Below are positions 11,205 to 21,574 of a stretch of DNA of 64,000 nucleotides, in pieces; the stretch's first letter is position 1, and each line of letters opens with the position of its first letter. The stretch is from the NCBI GenBank assembly GCA_019426215.1, contig CM033393.1:48796645-48860644 (forward strand), read 5' to 3'. The DNA is from Buddleja alternifolia. Its lineage: Eukaryota > Streptophyta > Magnoliopsida > Lamiales > Scrophulariaceae. The notes beneath the pieces were generated by a model. The model saw nothing but the letters and a program-made list of their open reading frames with translations. It was not told where the DNA came from and made no database searches. The position numbers were made by a program, and so were the translations under genes.

Positions 11205-13330
11205 ATAAGTTTTAAATAAAATTTTTGTTTGTTCTTTTTGCAAGAGGTATACAGTGTGAATTTTTTTTCTCTTTTCATATAATTCCTTTTCACTTTTTCA
11301 GTCATGTATTTGTAGTGAACTCTCGTAGTTTTGGAATACTTTTCTAATACTTATTATTAATACTCTCATCTCTACTACCGTGGTTATGTACCAAATGAAA
11401 TGAGCCATTTTCTAACTAAATCTTTTAATTGAAACTTGAAATTAATGAACTAAGAAAAAAAAAGAAAAGCATATCCCGGACTAACAATACACTATCTTTT
11501 CCTTCATATTTTAATTTTATATTTTATTATGTTATGGAATTAATGTGGAATACACGTCAAAATCTTAAACAGGTCATATAACTCATTTAAGATTCATTTA
11601 AGAGTCTACTATTGCTAATTAAACTAATACAATTTATTTATTTACTGAAAATGTGTAATGAAATATAGAAAAATACTTACTACCATGTAAAGTTATATTT
11701 ATCATACCCAAGAATTATTGGTCTATTGGTATTCATCTTCCACTTTATGTAAAAGGTCTTGGGTTTGAAACCTGTCTGCCACAAGTTGTGGCTCTCCCCT
11801 CCTTTATGGAGCTAGATAGAGTCTTTATGGTTCAGAATTATGACTATTAACCCAAATTTGTTGGGCTAGATATTTAGGGAATCCCCTTCGTCTTGAATTA
11901 AAAAACAAATTATATTTATCATTTCTACGAAAATACTATAAAATACCCAACAACAAAAATTTAGACACATATTACTAATAAATATATACAAGGAAAAAGT
12001 AACTCACTTATTAGAGTACTATATATCTATATAACGAACAACAATAATTCTTTTTTTATTTAATTGAAATCCCCCTTTATATATTTTCACAAGCGACATG
12101 TGGATCTAATTTATTTCTCTTCATGCTTTCTTTTTTATTTCAATTATTTGTTAACTGTAAACTCTTCTAATTTTGAAATGTCTTATAATTTAAATACTTA
12201 TTGTTTTATGGTCTTGTCTCTACTGTCCTATACTAAATGAACTTCTTCATTTCCTTACTAAATTTTTTAATGAAAATTTAAAAATCAAAGAATGAAAAAT
12301 AAAATAATAAAGTGGACCCACAATCTAATATTTTTCTTTATCAATTTTTTTTTAAATTTTCTTATGTTATGGAATTCACATCAAATCTATAACATGTCAT
12401 ATAATTCATTTTCGGTTCACTTAAGAATCTAATATTTCTTATTAAATAAATAAAAATTATTTATTGTAGAAAAAATATTTGGTAATTTAGAAATTACTTA
12501 CTAGCTACCATGTAAAAAATATTAATCATTTTTATAAAAATACTAAATAAAATATCAAATAAAAATAAATTAGATACATAGTACCTATGAATATGTACAA
12601 TGAACAAAATAATTCACTTATTAGAGTGAAATTCCCATTTGTTTCTTTTCGCAAGAGGCATATGGAGCTAAAAAAAATTTTCTATTCATATATTTTCTTT
12701 TCTATTTCAGTTATGTGTTGATTGTGAACTCTCATAATTATGATATATCTTTTAATTTAAATATTTTTTTATGTTCTTATATATCTCTATTACCATATAC
12801 TAAATGAAATTCGTCATTTGATAACTAAATTTTTAATAGAATTTAAAAATCTATGAATTAAAAAAAAAAAAGTGGACCAACAATCCAATATTTTTCTTCT
12901 TTGAATTTTATTTTTAAAATTTTCTTATATTATGGAATTCGCATCAATAGCTAAACATGTCACATAAATAAATGTAGAGTTCACTAATATTTCTAATTAA
13001 AAAATGAAAATTATTTATTGTAGAAAAAATGTGTGTTAATTTATAAAATTACTTACTACCGTGTAAAAAGGTACATTTATCATTTTTCACAAAAATATTA
13101 AATAAAATATCCAATAAAAATATATTAGATACTACCTATGATCAATGAACAAAATAATTCATTTATTAGAGTGGTATATACATTGAACACATTAATTCTT
13201 CTTTTAATAAGGTCTAGATTAAGTTTATTTTTAATTTATTTACAAAAAAGGATATTATCTTACTATTTTGTCATCTATTATTTTGATTTATTTGGACAAC
13301 AATATTATTTCAGTTTAAGATAGCACAAAG
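11205..13330. repeat. Three degenerate tandem copies of a 560-850 bp unit
   Basis: Each copy opens with a GCAAGAGG or ACAAGCGAC motif near 11240, 12090 and 12650. Each continues through TTGTGAACTCTCxTAATT-like and ACTAAATGAAAT-like segments and ends near AATTCACTTATTAGAGT (about 12000, 12610 and 13155). The first copy is longer because a 204-bp SINE sits inside it. The copies are clearly related but strongly diverged. Confidence 0.7.
11706..11909 (+). mobile_element. tRNA-derived SINE, 204 bp, with 13-bp target duplication
   Basis: The element has an A-box-like GGTCTATTGGTA near 11720 and a B box GGTTTGAAACC at 11762-11772, the internal RNA polymerase III promoter of tRNA-derived SINEs. It ends in an A-rich tail (AATTAAAAAACAAA). 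It is bounded by TTATATTTATCAT at 11693-11705 and 11910-11922, a perfect 13-bp duplication. The neighbouring repeat copies near 12520 and 13075 show the site without insertion, which confirms the boundaries independently. The SINE family name is not known to me. Confidence 0.85.
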
Positions 13331-13621
13331 TTGGAGCATAAAATAGAGGAAATTGTTTAATGTTTTTTGTGCTGTAATTTAATGTTTTCTCTGCACTCAT
13401 TTTAAGTTCAACAACAAGATATGACACACCAGAAGCTGATGACAAGAGACAGCAAGAGGATAAGTTGCCTGTGCTCTGTCAAATGTTATAAGTTTTTTTT
13501 CTTTTAACCTCCTTCCTTCTTCTTTCCCCAGCAAAATGTTAGCTGCTGTTTTAATTTTTCTTTCTCCTTTCTATTTTCTCTGCATTACTCCCCTTCCCTT
13601 CCACAATGTATTCACTGATTT

Positions 13622-13766
13622 TTTTTTTTGGTTGTCCACCCGATTTACCGAAGTTTTGCCCGGACTACATCCTGATCCGACCCGGGTCGCGCACCTGACA
13701 GTGGTGGGTGAGTCTCCCAGTGAGGGTTTTCTGCATTCACAAGGTTTCGAACCCGAGACCTTGCTT
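13622..13766 (-). mobile_element. tRNA-derived SINE on the minus strand, 145 bp, with 16-bp target duplication
   Basis: On the minus strand the element carries the B box GGTTCGAAACC (13743-13753) and ends in a poly-A tail, seen as the T run at 13619-13629 on the plus strand. ATGTATTCACTGATTT occurs at 13606-13621 and again at 13767-13782, a perfect 16-bp target duplication. An open frame running through the element (13536-13907) is accidental. Confidence 0.85.
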
Positions 13767-13782
13767 ATGTATTCACTGATTT

Positions 13783-14785
13783 ACCTTTGTTTTGACATTC
13801 TCTCTCTCACAACTCACATCTCTCTCTACAGCAACAGCCATCTTTTTCTTCTTCTAGTCTACAAAAGTTTGTTAGATGGAATTTCTAATTCATACACGAT
13901 AGTTTGAGTTTCATAACTCTTGTTCCGTTTAGTTGTTCTTGGCTAGAGTTTTGATTATTTTATTTGTATCTTTGATTCTTGTTTTCTATATTTTAATTGT
14001 AATGAAATGATGATGTCTTTCAATTTTCAACATTAAAACCCTGAAAAATTTCCAGCACTTTTCTATAGAAAAGATAAATATGTATGTATATTGAACTGTC
14101 TGTAATGCATCTTTTCGCCGCCCTCTCACGAATGTTATCCGAGATTGCATAAATTTGATTTTCATAAGTATTACAGTCTCCAAAGCTAGTAAGGATTTTC
14201 TTAATTCCATGCTAGATTATGAAAATGGTGACCTATTCAATTTCTCTATTTATTTTTTTTGTGAAGCGTAGAGAATGAATATTAGTTGGTTATAAAGTTT
14301 GGGAAATTATAGCTCGCTCCCGGCTCGGCCAAACCCATGTATATTTTACAAAATAATTTACCAATTATATGACAAGTGTAATACACTCTCCTTGTAAAAT
14401 ACAATTGGATGCGGCCAAACCGGGTCTGGACTAGAATTTTCCATAAAGCTTGTGTTCTTAATTTGTAAAGTCGCACTATGCTACGGAAGCACCTGATGAT
14501 ATTCCATCCTAAATCAGCATGTAAACTTTACATCTAATCCAGACGTTTAAACTTAATGGCAATGTTTATGCAAACCATTTCTCTTTTGCTTATAAAAAAT
14601 TGTAAGAGTTTATAAAAAGCTTTGTAACATATGGCATTAATTTTTGTAGGGAATTAAGAAATTACACTTGGATGCTGATACCATTTTTTATTTTATTTTC
14701 CAATCAAAATTTTTTATAGACTAATAAATAAATAACATTATTTGTTAAATCGGATAGTCAATGTAGTTTGAATTACTTTCAAGTT
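13783..14785. other. Intergenic DNA, nothing recognised
   Basis: No gene, RNA or repeat with support is seen on either strand. Confidence 0.45.
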
Positions 14786-14789
14786 TCAA

Positions 14790-15212
14790 AGCAAGGACGG
14801 ATTTACGGGGCCTGGGGGGCCTCGGCCCCCCCGAGATTTTAAATTTTTCTAAAGGGTATATTTAATTTTATGATATGGCCCCCCAAGAATATAGAATTTA
14901 CCTTTTACATGTATAATTAAAAGTAGACTTGGTGAAGTTGGTAAAAGGTATGGGCATAAGACATTGAAGTGAGAAAATGTGGGGGAGTGTTGGTTTGATT
15001 CCCAACCCCACTTTTTATTGCTTTTTTGTTTTTAAAAGCTCCACTTTTTACTTTTTAATTGCAAGTTAGTTTCTTTTTTTTTTCTTTTTGCACTTGGTTG
15101 TTGATATTACAAGTTTGACTATATACTTATAATTAAATATTAAATTTTTTTTGTTAAAGGTACTTCGGCCCCTCCAACAATAAATTCCTGGATTCGTCCC
15201 TAAAAATTAGTA
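14790..15212. mobile_element. Non-autonomous inverted-repeat element, about 420 bp, with a SINE-like core
   Basis: The left end (CAAGGACGGATTTACGGGGC) and the right end (CTGGATTCGTCCCTAA) are imperfect inverted repeats. A CGGCCCC motif follows inside each end in inverted orientation. The core around 14930-15010 reads like a tRNA-type promoter: TTGGTGAAGTTGGTAAAAG as A-box region and GGTTTGATTCCC as B box. No clear target duplication was found. It may be a MITE carrying an older SINE, or one chimeric repeat family. Confidence 0.45.
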
Positions 15213-15500
15213 GTTTTTTAGTTAATCAAATTTAGTCTATTAAAGCAATATTGGTAATAGGTAATACACTAACGCTTAAAAATTTAACGTACAAACATAT
15301 CACTAAACTAGTTTGTCGAGTCTGTGCTTAGTTTCCTTTTTCACAACAAACATTTTTTCCTGAATATTTCTTGTATTAATCAAATCAAAAAGTAAGATCA
15401 CTGGACTCCTTATAAAATTACGACCATATATCATTAGCCTAACTTTTGTTTTAGTAACCATAATTCTTTTTATAATGTTAGTAATCATGAATAATTAATT

Positions 15501-15766
15501 CACCCCAAGATGAGTGCTCTCTTATTCTGACTTCCCCAAAGCTTCCGGTAGCACAGCCGAGATAGGGATGGGTTATCTGCCCCTGCGGGGATGGAGCAAC
15601 AGAAGTTTTGAGAATTCAAGAGAAGGTCACAGCGAGATGAGCCGTTTATCATTACGATAGGTGTCAAGTGGAAGTGCAGTGATGTATGCTGCTGAGGCAT
15701 CCTAACAGACCGGTAGACTTGAACCTTGTTCCTACATGACCTGATCAATTCGATTAGGCACTCGCG
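15501..15766 (+). other. Nuclear insertion of plastid DNA (23S 3' end, spacer, 4.5S rRNA, spacer)
   Basis: The segment reads colinearly as plastid rRNA-operon DNA: the CACCCCAAGATGAGTGCTCT end of 23S rRNA, the 23S-4.5S spacer, a complete 4.5S rRNA sequence, and the start of the 4.5S-5S spacer (CTTGTTCCTACATGACCTGA). Compared with the plastid sequence as I remember it, differences are mainly C-to-T or G-to-A, several at CpG, as expected for methylated nuclear copies. The flanks are A+T-rich nuclear DNA with no plastid similarity, so this is a NUPT and not a plastid contig. Confidence 0.88.
15622..15724 (+). pseudogene. Plastid 4.5S rRNA copy in the nuclear genome
   Basis: The segment from GAAGGTCAC to GACTTGAAC is 103 nt, the normal length of angiosperm plastid 4.5S rRNA. 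It contains the conserved TTTATCATTACGATAGGTGT and CATCCTAACAGACCGGTAGA blocks. A few substitutions (for example CAGCGAGATGAG where plastids have CGGCGAGACGAG) mark it as a nuclear copy. It has no plastid promoter and is not expected to be functional. Confidence 0.85.
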
Positions 15767-15779
15767 GTTAAAAAAAAAA

Positions 15780-16325
15780 TGCTCAATTGATTACTAAATT
15801 ACCCCTTTTTTTGAAATTTTTCATTGAAAGAATATACACAATTGAAAGAATATACACATAAATATTTTTATCTATCATTAATATTCCCAAAATGAATACA
15901 GAACTTTTTTTTGAATCAACAAAAAAAATTATTGATAAATCCATTTACAATAATGAAAGAAAACAAGAAATAATTAATAAAAATAAATAAAAATCCAATT
16001 GCCTTTATTTCGACTATAAAAAAGTCATTAGATAATATTAATAATGGTAAAACAAATTCACTTATTTTTTGACTTATCATACATGTCACAAGCATATGTG
16101 AACGAGATTCTTTGTTGCTTGGCATTTTGATTATCATCAAATCATTATGATCATTTCAACAATCATTATCATATTGCTTATATATTTCTTGCTACAATAA
16201 AATCTATTAAATTATTTACTCCCAAAATCTATTAAATTATTTAATATCAATTATTCAATATTTAATTTAGGGATAGAATTTATTAAATCCCTTAAATATA
16301 AATAGATGATTTTATTTGATATTAA
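15780..16325. other. A+T-rich intergenic DNA
   Basis: No gene is seen. The repeated AAAATCTATTAAATTATTTA near 16198-16245 is a small direct repeat. Confidence 0.45.
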
Positions 16326-16346
16326 TTTACACATGTCGCCATTTAA

Positions 16347-16628
16347 TTGGCTATGAATTTTAATTGTCTACAACGTGGTTGGCGACACATTCAGGTTGAA
16401 GGAGATTGTCTGTTTCTGATAAATAAACTTCGAACAAAGGAGAGGGGTCTTTCCCCAATTGATCCTTTAGTTGGTGATATTCTTGCTTTAGTTCCCTTTT
16501 TTGATTCGATTTCGTTTTGTTTTGTTAGACGTTTGGGCGATAGGCCAGTACATCTGTTAGCGCGTTCTGCTTTAGAGGATCTTGAAGGGATTGGTGATTG
16601 GCCCCCTCAAGTTAACAACACAATTTAG
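16347..16628 (+). pseudogene. RNase H-domain fragment of a LINE
   Basis: The plus-strand peptide carries the C-terminal half of a plant LINE RNase H domain: a HIQVEGDCLFLINKL strand, a DILALVPFFDSISFCFVRR segment, and DRPVHLLARSALE, which corresponds to the usual N-x-x-A-h-x-L-A-x-x-A helix. The first residue is not a true start. The catalytic N-terminal part (I-D-G) and all upstream domains are absent, so this is a short 3' remnant. Confidence 0.7.
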
Positions 16629-17320
16629 AGTAATAATATTTTACAGTTTCTTTTAAAAATAAAAATAAAAAGATTAATAGATATCAGGGGCTAAATTGTA
16701 TTTTTCTCGAACAAAAGGCCTGATGAAATGAAATGCTTCTTTAAATTTGGCACCATACATTTTTGATCTAAACAAAAAAGAAATCAATCAACGGCTAATT
16801 GGGGCCACCACTCACAGCTTTTGCCAATTTACATTCATTTTCCTTCTCTTTCCACAACAAATTCAATTCCCCTTCATTTTATTCTTTCCAACTGAACAAT
16901 ATTTCACATTATTCTTCATTCCCATTTAACCAGGAGTGCTGGTTTTTGATGCAGGAATTTTTGTTGGGCCTGGGTCTGGATTGTGTTTGTTGGGCCCGGG
17001 CATGGGAAATGCCCAGCTAGTAACAGCTTGATTAATAATGGGGTAATTGTCTTTCCATTTTTCAATAGGTTTCCTCTGCTCTCTCATATCAAGAGCAACA
17101 TGCCACCCATCATTTAACTCAACACTCAATATTGGATTTGGAGGTGGGACTATGTATGTATAGGTAAGATAAAGACACCTTCTTCACCCTCGTCTTTAAT
17201 CTAGGTGAATTATTTTTGCATGTACCGTATCCTGCCTCTCACACATAAACTGTATATTAAACTTCCCAACTTCTCCTAACTTGAATGCTAACATAATTGC
17301 CAGGTAGTGCCCACTAGGCA

Positions 17321-17329
17321 ATTTCTTAG
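17321..17329. repeat. Target duplication of MITE, left (ATTTCTTAG)
   Basis: This copy differs by one base from ATTTCCTAG at 17492-17500. The 9-bp length fits Mutator-type elements. Confidence 0.6.
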
Positions 17330-17491
17330 CGGAACGGATCTTCTATCCAACGATAGTGTACCACAATAGTGTCATGGGATTGACAAGTGTTCATTTAAAA
17401 AAAACTGCTAATAATCATTCAAAATAAATGGACACTTGTCAATCCCACAGTAATGTGAGACCATTGTGATACGGATAGAAGGTCCGCTCCG
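17330..17491. mobile_element. Mutator-like MITE, 162 bp
   Basis: The left end CGGAACGGATCTTCTATCC and the right end GGATAGAAGGTCCGCTCCG are inverted repeats with few mismatches. The inverted similarity extends inwards through the GTCATGGGATTGACAAGTGT block and its counterpart ACACTTGTCAATCCCACAGT, leaving only a short A-rich loop. Flanking 9-bp direct repeats (one mismatch) match the target duplication length of Mutator-like elements. It has no coding capacity, and the RNA would fold into a hairpin. Confidence 0.78.
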
Positions 17492-17500
17492 ATTTCCTAG
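17492..17500. repeat. Target duplication of MITE, right (ATTTCCTAG)
   Basis: This is the partner of 17321-17329. Confidence 0.6.
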
Positions 17501-18830
17501 GTCTTCCAAGTTGTAATAATACATACACGCACATTTTCTTTGAAAAAGAAACAAAAGTAGTGTAGCATGGACTTCCAATTATATAGGGCTCAATTGTATT
17601 ATATAGGGAGTTATTAGTTATGCAGCATTGAAGAGTTTTTTATGTGTAATCAAGGTCAAGTATTTTCCTAATCAAGTTGTCTGTTAGTTTGTTTGTAGCT
17701 TCGTTATCTATGATATTGTTAGCCCCCTATGGTTACACACTTAACGGCTGAATTACAAACGTATTCCAGTGTTATAAAACATACCGTCTCTCAATCTAGC
17801 ATGCTACTACTGGCTTTTCATTTTTCTGGGTTTTGATTATACTTGAACTTGTACAGAACGCAAGACTTTGAACATCTTTATAGTTGGTGATGCTCATATG
17901 ATGTGAATGAATGAAAGAAACATCATCTTTTGCAAAGAAACACTTGTGAGTGATGATCATTCAATCTTCTTTTTGGTCTACATTTAGAAGACAAGCGCGT
18001 CGCGTCTGTTATATATATAGTGCATATTTATATTTTTGTTGATATCTCTACTCGGAAAATGAGGTCTGTATCACGCATTTTGTACTTGTTTTGCAGGATA
18101 AAACTAACCATTCATGCTTTGTCAATGTTATTTTCTGAACGTTCTCTCTGCTTTTCCATTGACAAAGATGCTTCTAACATGTAGGATGAAATTGCTTGGC
18201 AAACTTACAGTGAGCAGCTTACTTAGAAGCAGAAAAAAACTCGAGAAAGAGTTATTTATAAGAGACTTGAAAAGGTTAGCGAACATCTGTTTTTACAATG
18301 CATTATTATGTGGATGCATTTGCCCAAGTATTATCGCCAACTATGTAATTCTATACATTCCACCATATTCCAGATCTCTTTGATGTGTAAATTGAAAGAA
18401 TCCAGTTCATATGATATTGGGGTTCATTTAACCAAATACCAGGAACTGTATCTTCCTTTAACCATTCAGTGGCCGGGAATCTGATTTTTTTTTGTAATTT
18501 CTTTTGGCGCTGGTGGTGCTTGGGGAAGGTATAGCATAACCCCTTTCACCTCACTATCAATGGTGGTTATTATTCGGTCAGATGTATGACTTTCAACATT
18601 TTGGCTTAGAAACCGTGAATCTGTGTTATGGAGAGGACATGCATCAACCCCTGAACGATGCAAAATAATAGCATGACTAGAACCGTATCGAAAGCCTACT
18701 GGGGTATAGATCAGGATACTTCTCAACCAACATCTAATTAATGACACAATAACCACACTCCACCCTAGCTTCGTACTACTAACTACTAAGATCATAGATA
18801 TGAATTATTGAACCAAAACAAAAGTTCCTT
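17501..18830. other. Intergenic DNA, possible decayed coding stretch near 18,185-18,285
   Basis: The stretch around 18185-18285 could be read as DEIAWQTYSEQL, a stop, and a basic KQKKTRERV segment. This hints at an eroded exon, but I do not recognise a family. Nothing else is supported. Confidence 0.25.
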
Positions 18831-18975
18831 ATTGCCTGGCTCAATCCTCTTTTATGCTTTGCACGTCACATAGATAAATTATTAAACTTAGAATGAAAGT
18901 TCCTAATTAAAGCGAACTAGGAGTGAACCACATTGGTGCTGGCTCAATCCTCCTTATGCTTTGCACATCACAGGG
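18831..18975. repeat. Partial duplication of the 3' end of the DUF295 pseudogene
   Basis: CTGGCTCAATCCTC...TTATGCTTTGCAC(G/A)TCACA occurs near 18837 and again near 18937. The second copy is the C-terminal coding part of the DUF295 pseudogene, so a short tandem duplication of about 100 bp lies just beyond the stop of the gene. Confidence 0.6.
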
Positions 18976-20190
18976 GTAATAGCAGGGCGAGAATGTCCTA
19001 TCCTCGTAATTGTAGATGCCAACATCATGCCCACCAAACTTACACACATCTTTATCTGAACCCTTTATAATTATATTCGGTACGTCTGTATAGTAGATGG
19101 AATTGGGCTTCAATTCAGGGAAATCACTCACTCTCAGACCAAACGAATGGTTGCTACCAATAAAGATAGCGAGACCATCCAAGGAATCGTCCATGTACTT
19201 AAGTTCTTTTTCCACACCGTCATCACATACTTTATGAACATCAAAACCAATTGTCTTGTATGGATACCTCATACCGTCAGCATCAAAGGTATATTAGTTG
19301 GCGTCTATTTCAGCATTGGAACCATCGGGGCCCATTTCTGTCAATACAAACCGCCGGACAAAGAGGAGGTCGGCGGTGGAATTAGGCTGCTCAGCAACGA
19401 CCAGGAACTTATGATGTTCGCACGATTCTTCGAGAAGCCTTTCTTCCTCGGATCGGGCGCGGTAAGGGAAATTGTCATCGTCCTCGTAGATATCCATTGG
19501 AATGCACTTTGGAGAAGAAGGATGTAGGAGGTCCCAAGCCTCGAATTTGAGCCAACTTGTGGCGCAGAAGAACAGTTTGTGTCTGGTGGAATAGACACAC
19601 TGTTGGTAAGACGAGTAATTGCCCATGGGAGTCCACTCGGTGCTGCGTCCGGGACAGCAGAAAGCCAGTTAATGATCGGGACCGTAAGTCAGAATGGCGC
19701 GGCAGTCTGTATCTTCTTCATCAGGAGACGAAAAGGAGATCATCACACTTGTTACGCAGCCGTAACCACCTTCCAAATTAGGGTTGGGGATAGGTAAAGT
19801 ACGAATTGGGGGAAGCTTTATGTGACGACGAGTAAGGGGATTCGATAGAAACAAATCCAAGTTTTCTGGATTGTACAAAGCTAGCTACCCATGTGAAGAT
19901 CCTTTGAACTCTGAGTCCTCGGCTGGTACGCCATCAAAAGATTGTACAAAACTTAGGACTCTGTTCTCGGCGAGGCTGTAGAAGTTATAAACCATATTTC
20001 TGTTGCCTTCAAAAGATGGAGGTAGCATCAGCCATGGGAAGACTCTTGAAGGTGACGTTGATGGGGAATTACGGACTGCATCATATGGAACGACGTCGCT
20101 CAACGTGCTTACACCAGCAACTCTAGCTTTCCGAGAAATCCATCTGGCTGCATCTTTCCGACATGCACAACCAACTACAGAAGAAGCCAT
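18907..20190 (-). pseudogene. DUF295-family protein pseudogene with three in-frame stops
   Basis: A single minus-strand frame of 428 codons runs from the ATG at 20190 to the stop at 18907 and matches the plant DUF295 family throughout. Landmarks are ALYNPENLDLFLSNPLTRRH and IKLPPI in the N-terminal half, GNYSSYQQCVYSTRHKLFF in the middle, and IGSNHSFGLRVSDFPELKPN, SIYYTD and PMWFTP at the C-terminus. The frame is cut by TAG at 19885-19887 (where the family usually has Trp), TAA at 19669-19671 and TAA at 19294-19296, with no frameshift. DUF295 genes are large, fast-evolving plant families, some linked to F-box proteins and some organelle-targeted. No F-box is seen here. The locus is most likely a recent pseudogene. 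Confidence 0.85.
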
Positions 20191-20344
20191 TTTTCGGAGA
20201 TATTGTTTCCCAATTATATGTTTTCATACCATATTTGGTCCAAAATTCTAACCAAATCATGTTTGGTTCACAAAATATGTGGTAAAAAATACACTACCCT
20301 TTGTGTCAAAAAAAAATAATAATTATTTTTTATCTTTCTACACC

Positions 20345-20700
20345 CACTACAAGAAAACAAGGCTTCAGCCACGAAAAATCAGAGACGAAACAAAATTCGT
20401 GCCAAATCAGAGACGGATTCAGCCACCGAAATAGATTCAGTCACAAATCAGCGACGGATTCTCGAATCCATCTCAATTTCTTAAATAAATTCCTGATGAG
20501 AAAAGTTAGTGTTAAACAGAGACGGCTTCAGCGACGGATTTAGAGACGGAAATAAGTGAATCGCTAAATCCGTCGCTAATTTGATTATGTAATTTTTTCT
20601 ATTTTAGAGACTGATTTTTTCCGTCTCAGTTTTCATATTTAAGACGGAAATAAAAATTTGATTTTCGTGGCAATCAGCGACGGATCTGAAACGGAGAAAA
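20345..20700. repeat. CACTA left terminal and subterminal repeats
   Basis: The segment has CACTACAAGAAAA at the tip, then repeated AGACGGATT, GCGACGGATT and CCGTCGCTAAT motifs in both orientations. These are the binding-site-like subterminal repeats usual for CACTA elements. The right-hand counterpart is 29575-29977. Confidence 0.8.
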
Positions 20701-20744
20701 TTGAATTGAAAAAATAATGGAATGATAAAATATTTATGTGTTTA

Positions 20745-21535
20745 AGAGCTTGAACCCACGACCACCCACATGAATTTTGCTATTTAATGCCATTGGGCTT
20801 GTTTACAAATGTTTGTGTGTAATACATAAGTCTTACTTGTTTAATTAAAAAATAACTTTCACTTAATTAAAAAACTAAATGGATTGATCCAAACTCCAAG
20901 AATCGAACCTGTGACCTCCAACTTCATATAAGGAACTGAATACTACTAGAGCACATGATAATATATGTGCTAATATAAGTGTAGAATTAAATACTTCTTA
21001 TTTTATTTTATTGAAAAACTAAAAAATCCTTTACATCACTATGAATCGAACCTGTGACCTCCACTTATCTATAAGGCATTACTTACCACTAGACTACAAG
21101 ATAATTGGTACACTAATTCTTGTGTGTGATACATAGCCTTATTTGTTTAATTAAAAAACTAAAAAGATTAATTCAAACTTCAAGGATCGAACCTTTGACC
21201 TCCAATTATATACAAGAAACTGAATACCATTGGACCAGATGATAATATATGCACTAATGTAGGTGTAATATTAAGTATTTGTTGTTTTCTTTCATTAAAA
21301 AAAATAAAAAAGTCCATTACATCAAGATGATTCGAACCTGTGACCTTATCTACCTAAAAAGGACTGCTCACTACTGGACCACATGGCAATGTACTTAAGG
21401 TGGTGTAAGTTTACATACAACTTGTTTTTTTCATTAAAAAACTAAAAAGTTCCAGTGTAACTCCAAGAGTCGAACCTGGGATCTCTATTATCAATTGGGG
21501 TCAAATAACCATTGCACCACTGCTGCCTTTGATGC
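20745..21535 (-). repeat. Array of six tRNA-like units, about 142-bp period (left arm)
   Basis: On the minus strand each unit has an A-box-like segment (for example TGGTCCAATGGTATTC, GTGGTGCAATGGTTA) followed about 30-40 bp later by a B box of type AGGTTCGATTC. The B boxes lie near 20751, 20903, 21045, 21186, 21331 and 21470, giving spacings of 139-152 bp. Each unit also has a short T/A-rich link with AGTTTTTTAAT. They look like tandem tRNA-derived (SINE-like) monomers. None folds as an obvious complete tRNA. Confidence 0.7.
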
Positions 21536-21574
21536 TTATATCTTGGTAATTAATATATATATATACGAAATATT

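Noticed and set aside
13440..13475. CAGCAAGAGGATAAGTTGCC looked a little like a miR169 precursor
   Set aside because: The match needs an insertion and several mismatches, and no complementary star arm is found within 200 bp on either side.
13536..13907. 123-residue plus-strand open frame
   Set aside because: It runs straight through a minus-strand SINE and its target duplications, so it is accidental.
15500..15748. 82-residue minus-strand open frame
   Set aside because: It is antisense to plastid 23S/4.5S rRNA sequence.
18114..18383. 89-residue open frame following a possible acceptor
   Set aside because: The composition looks random and no family was recognised. Only a note on a possibly eroded coding stretch is kept.
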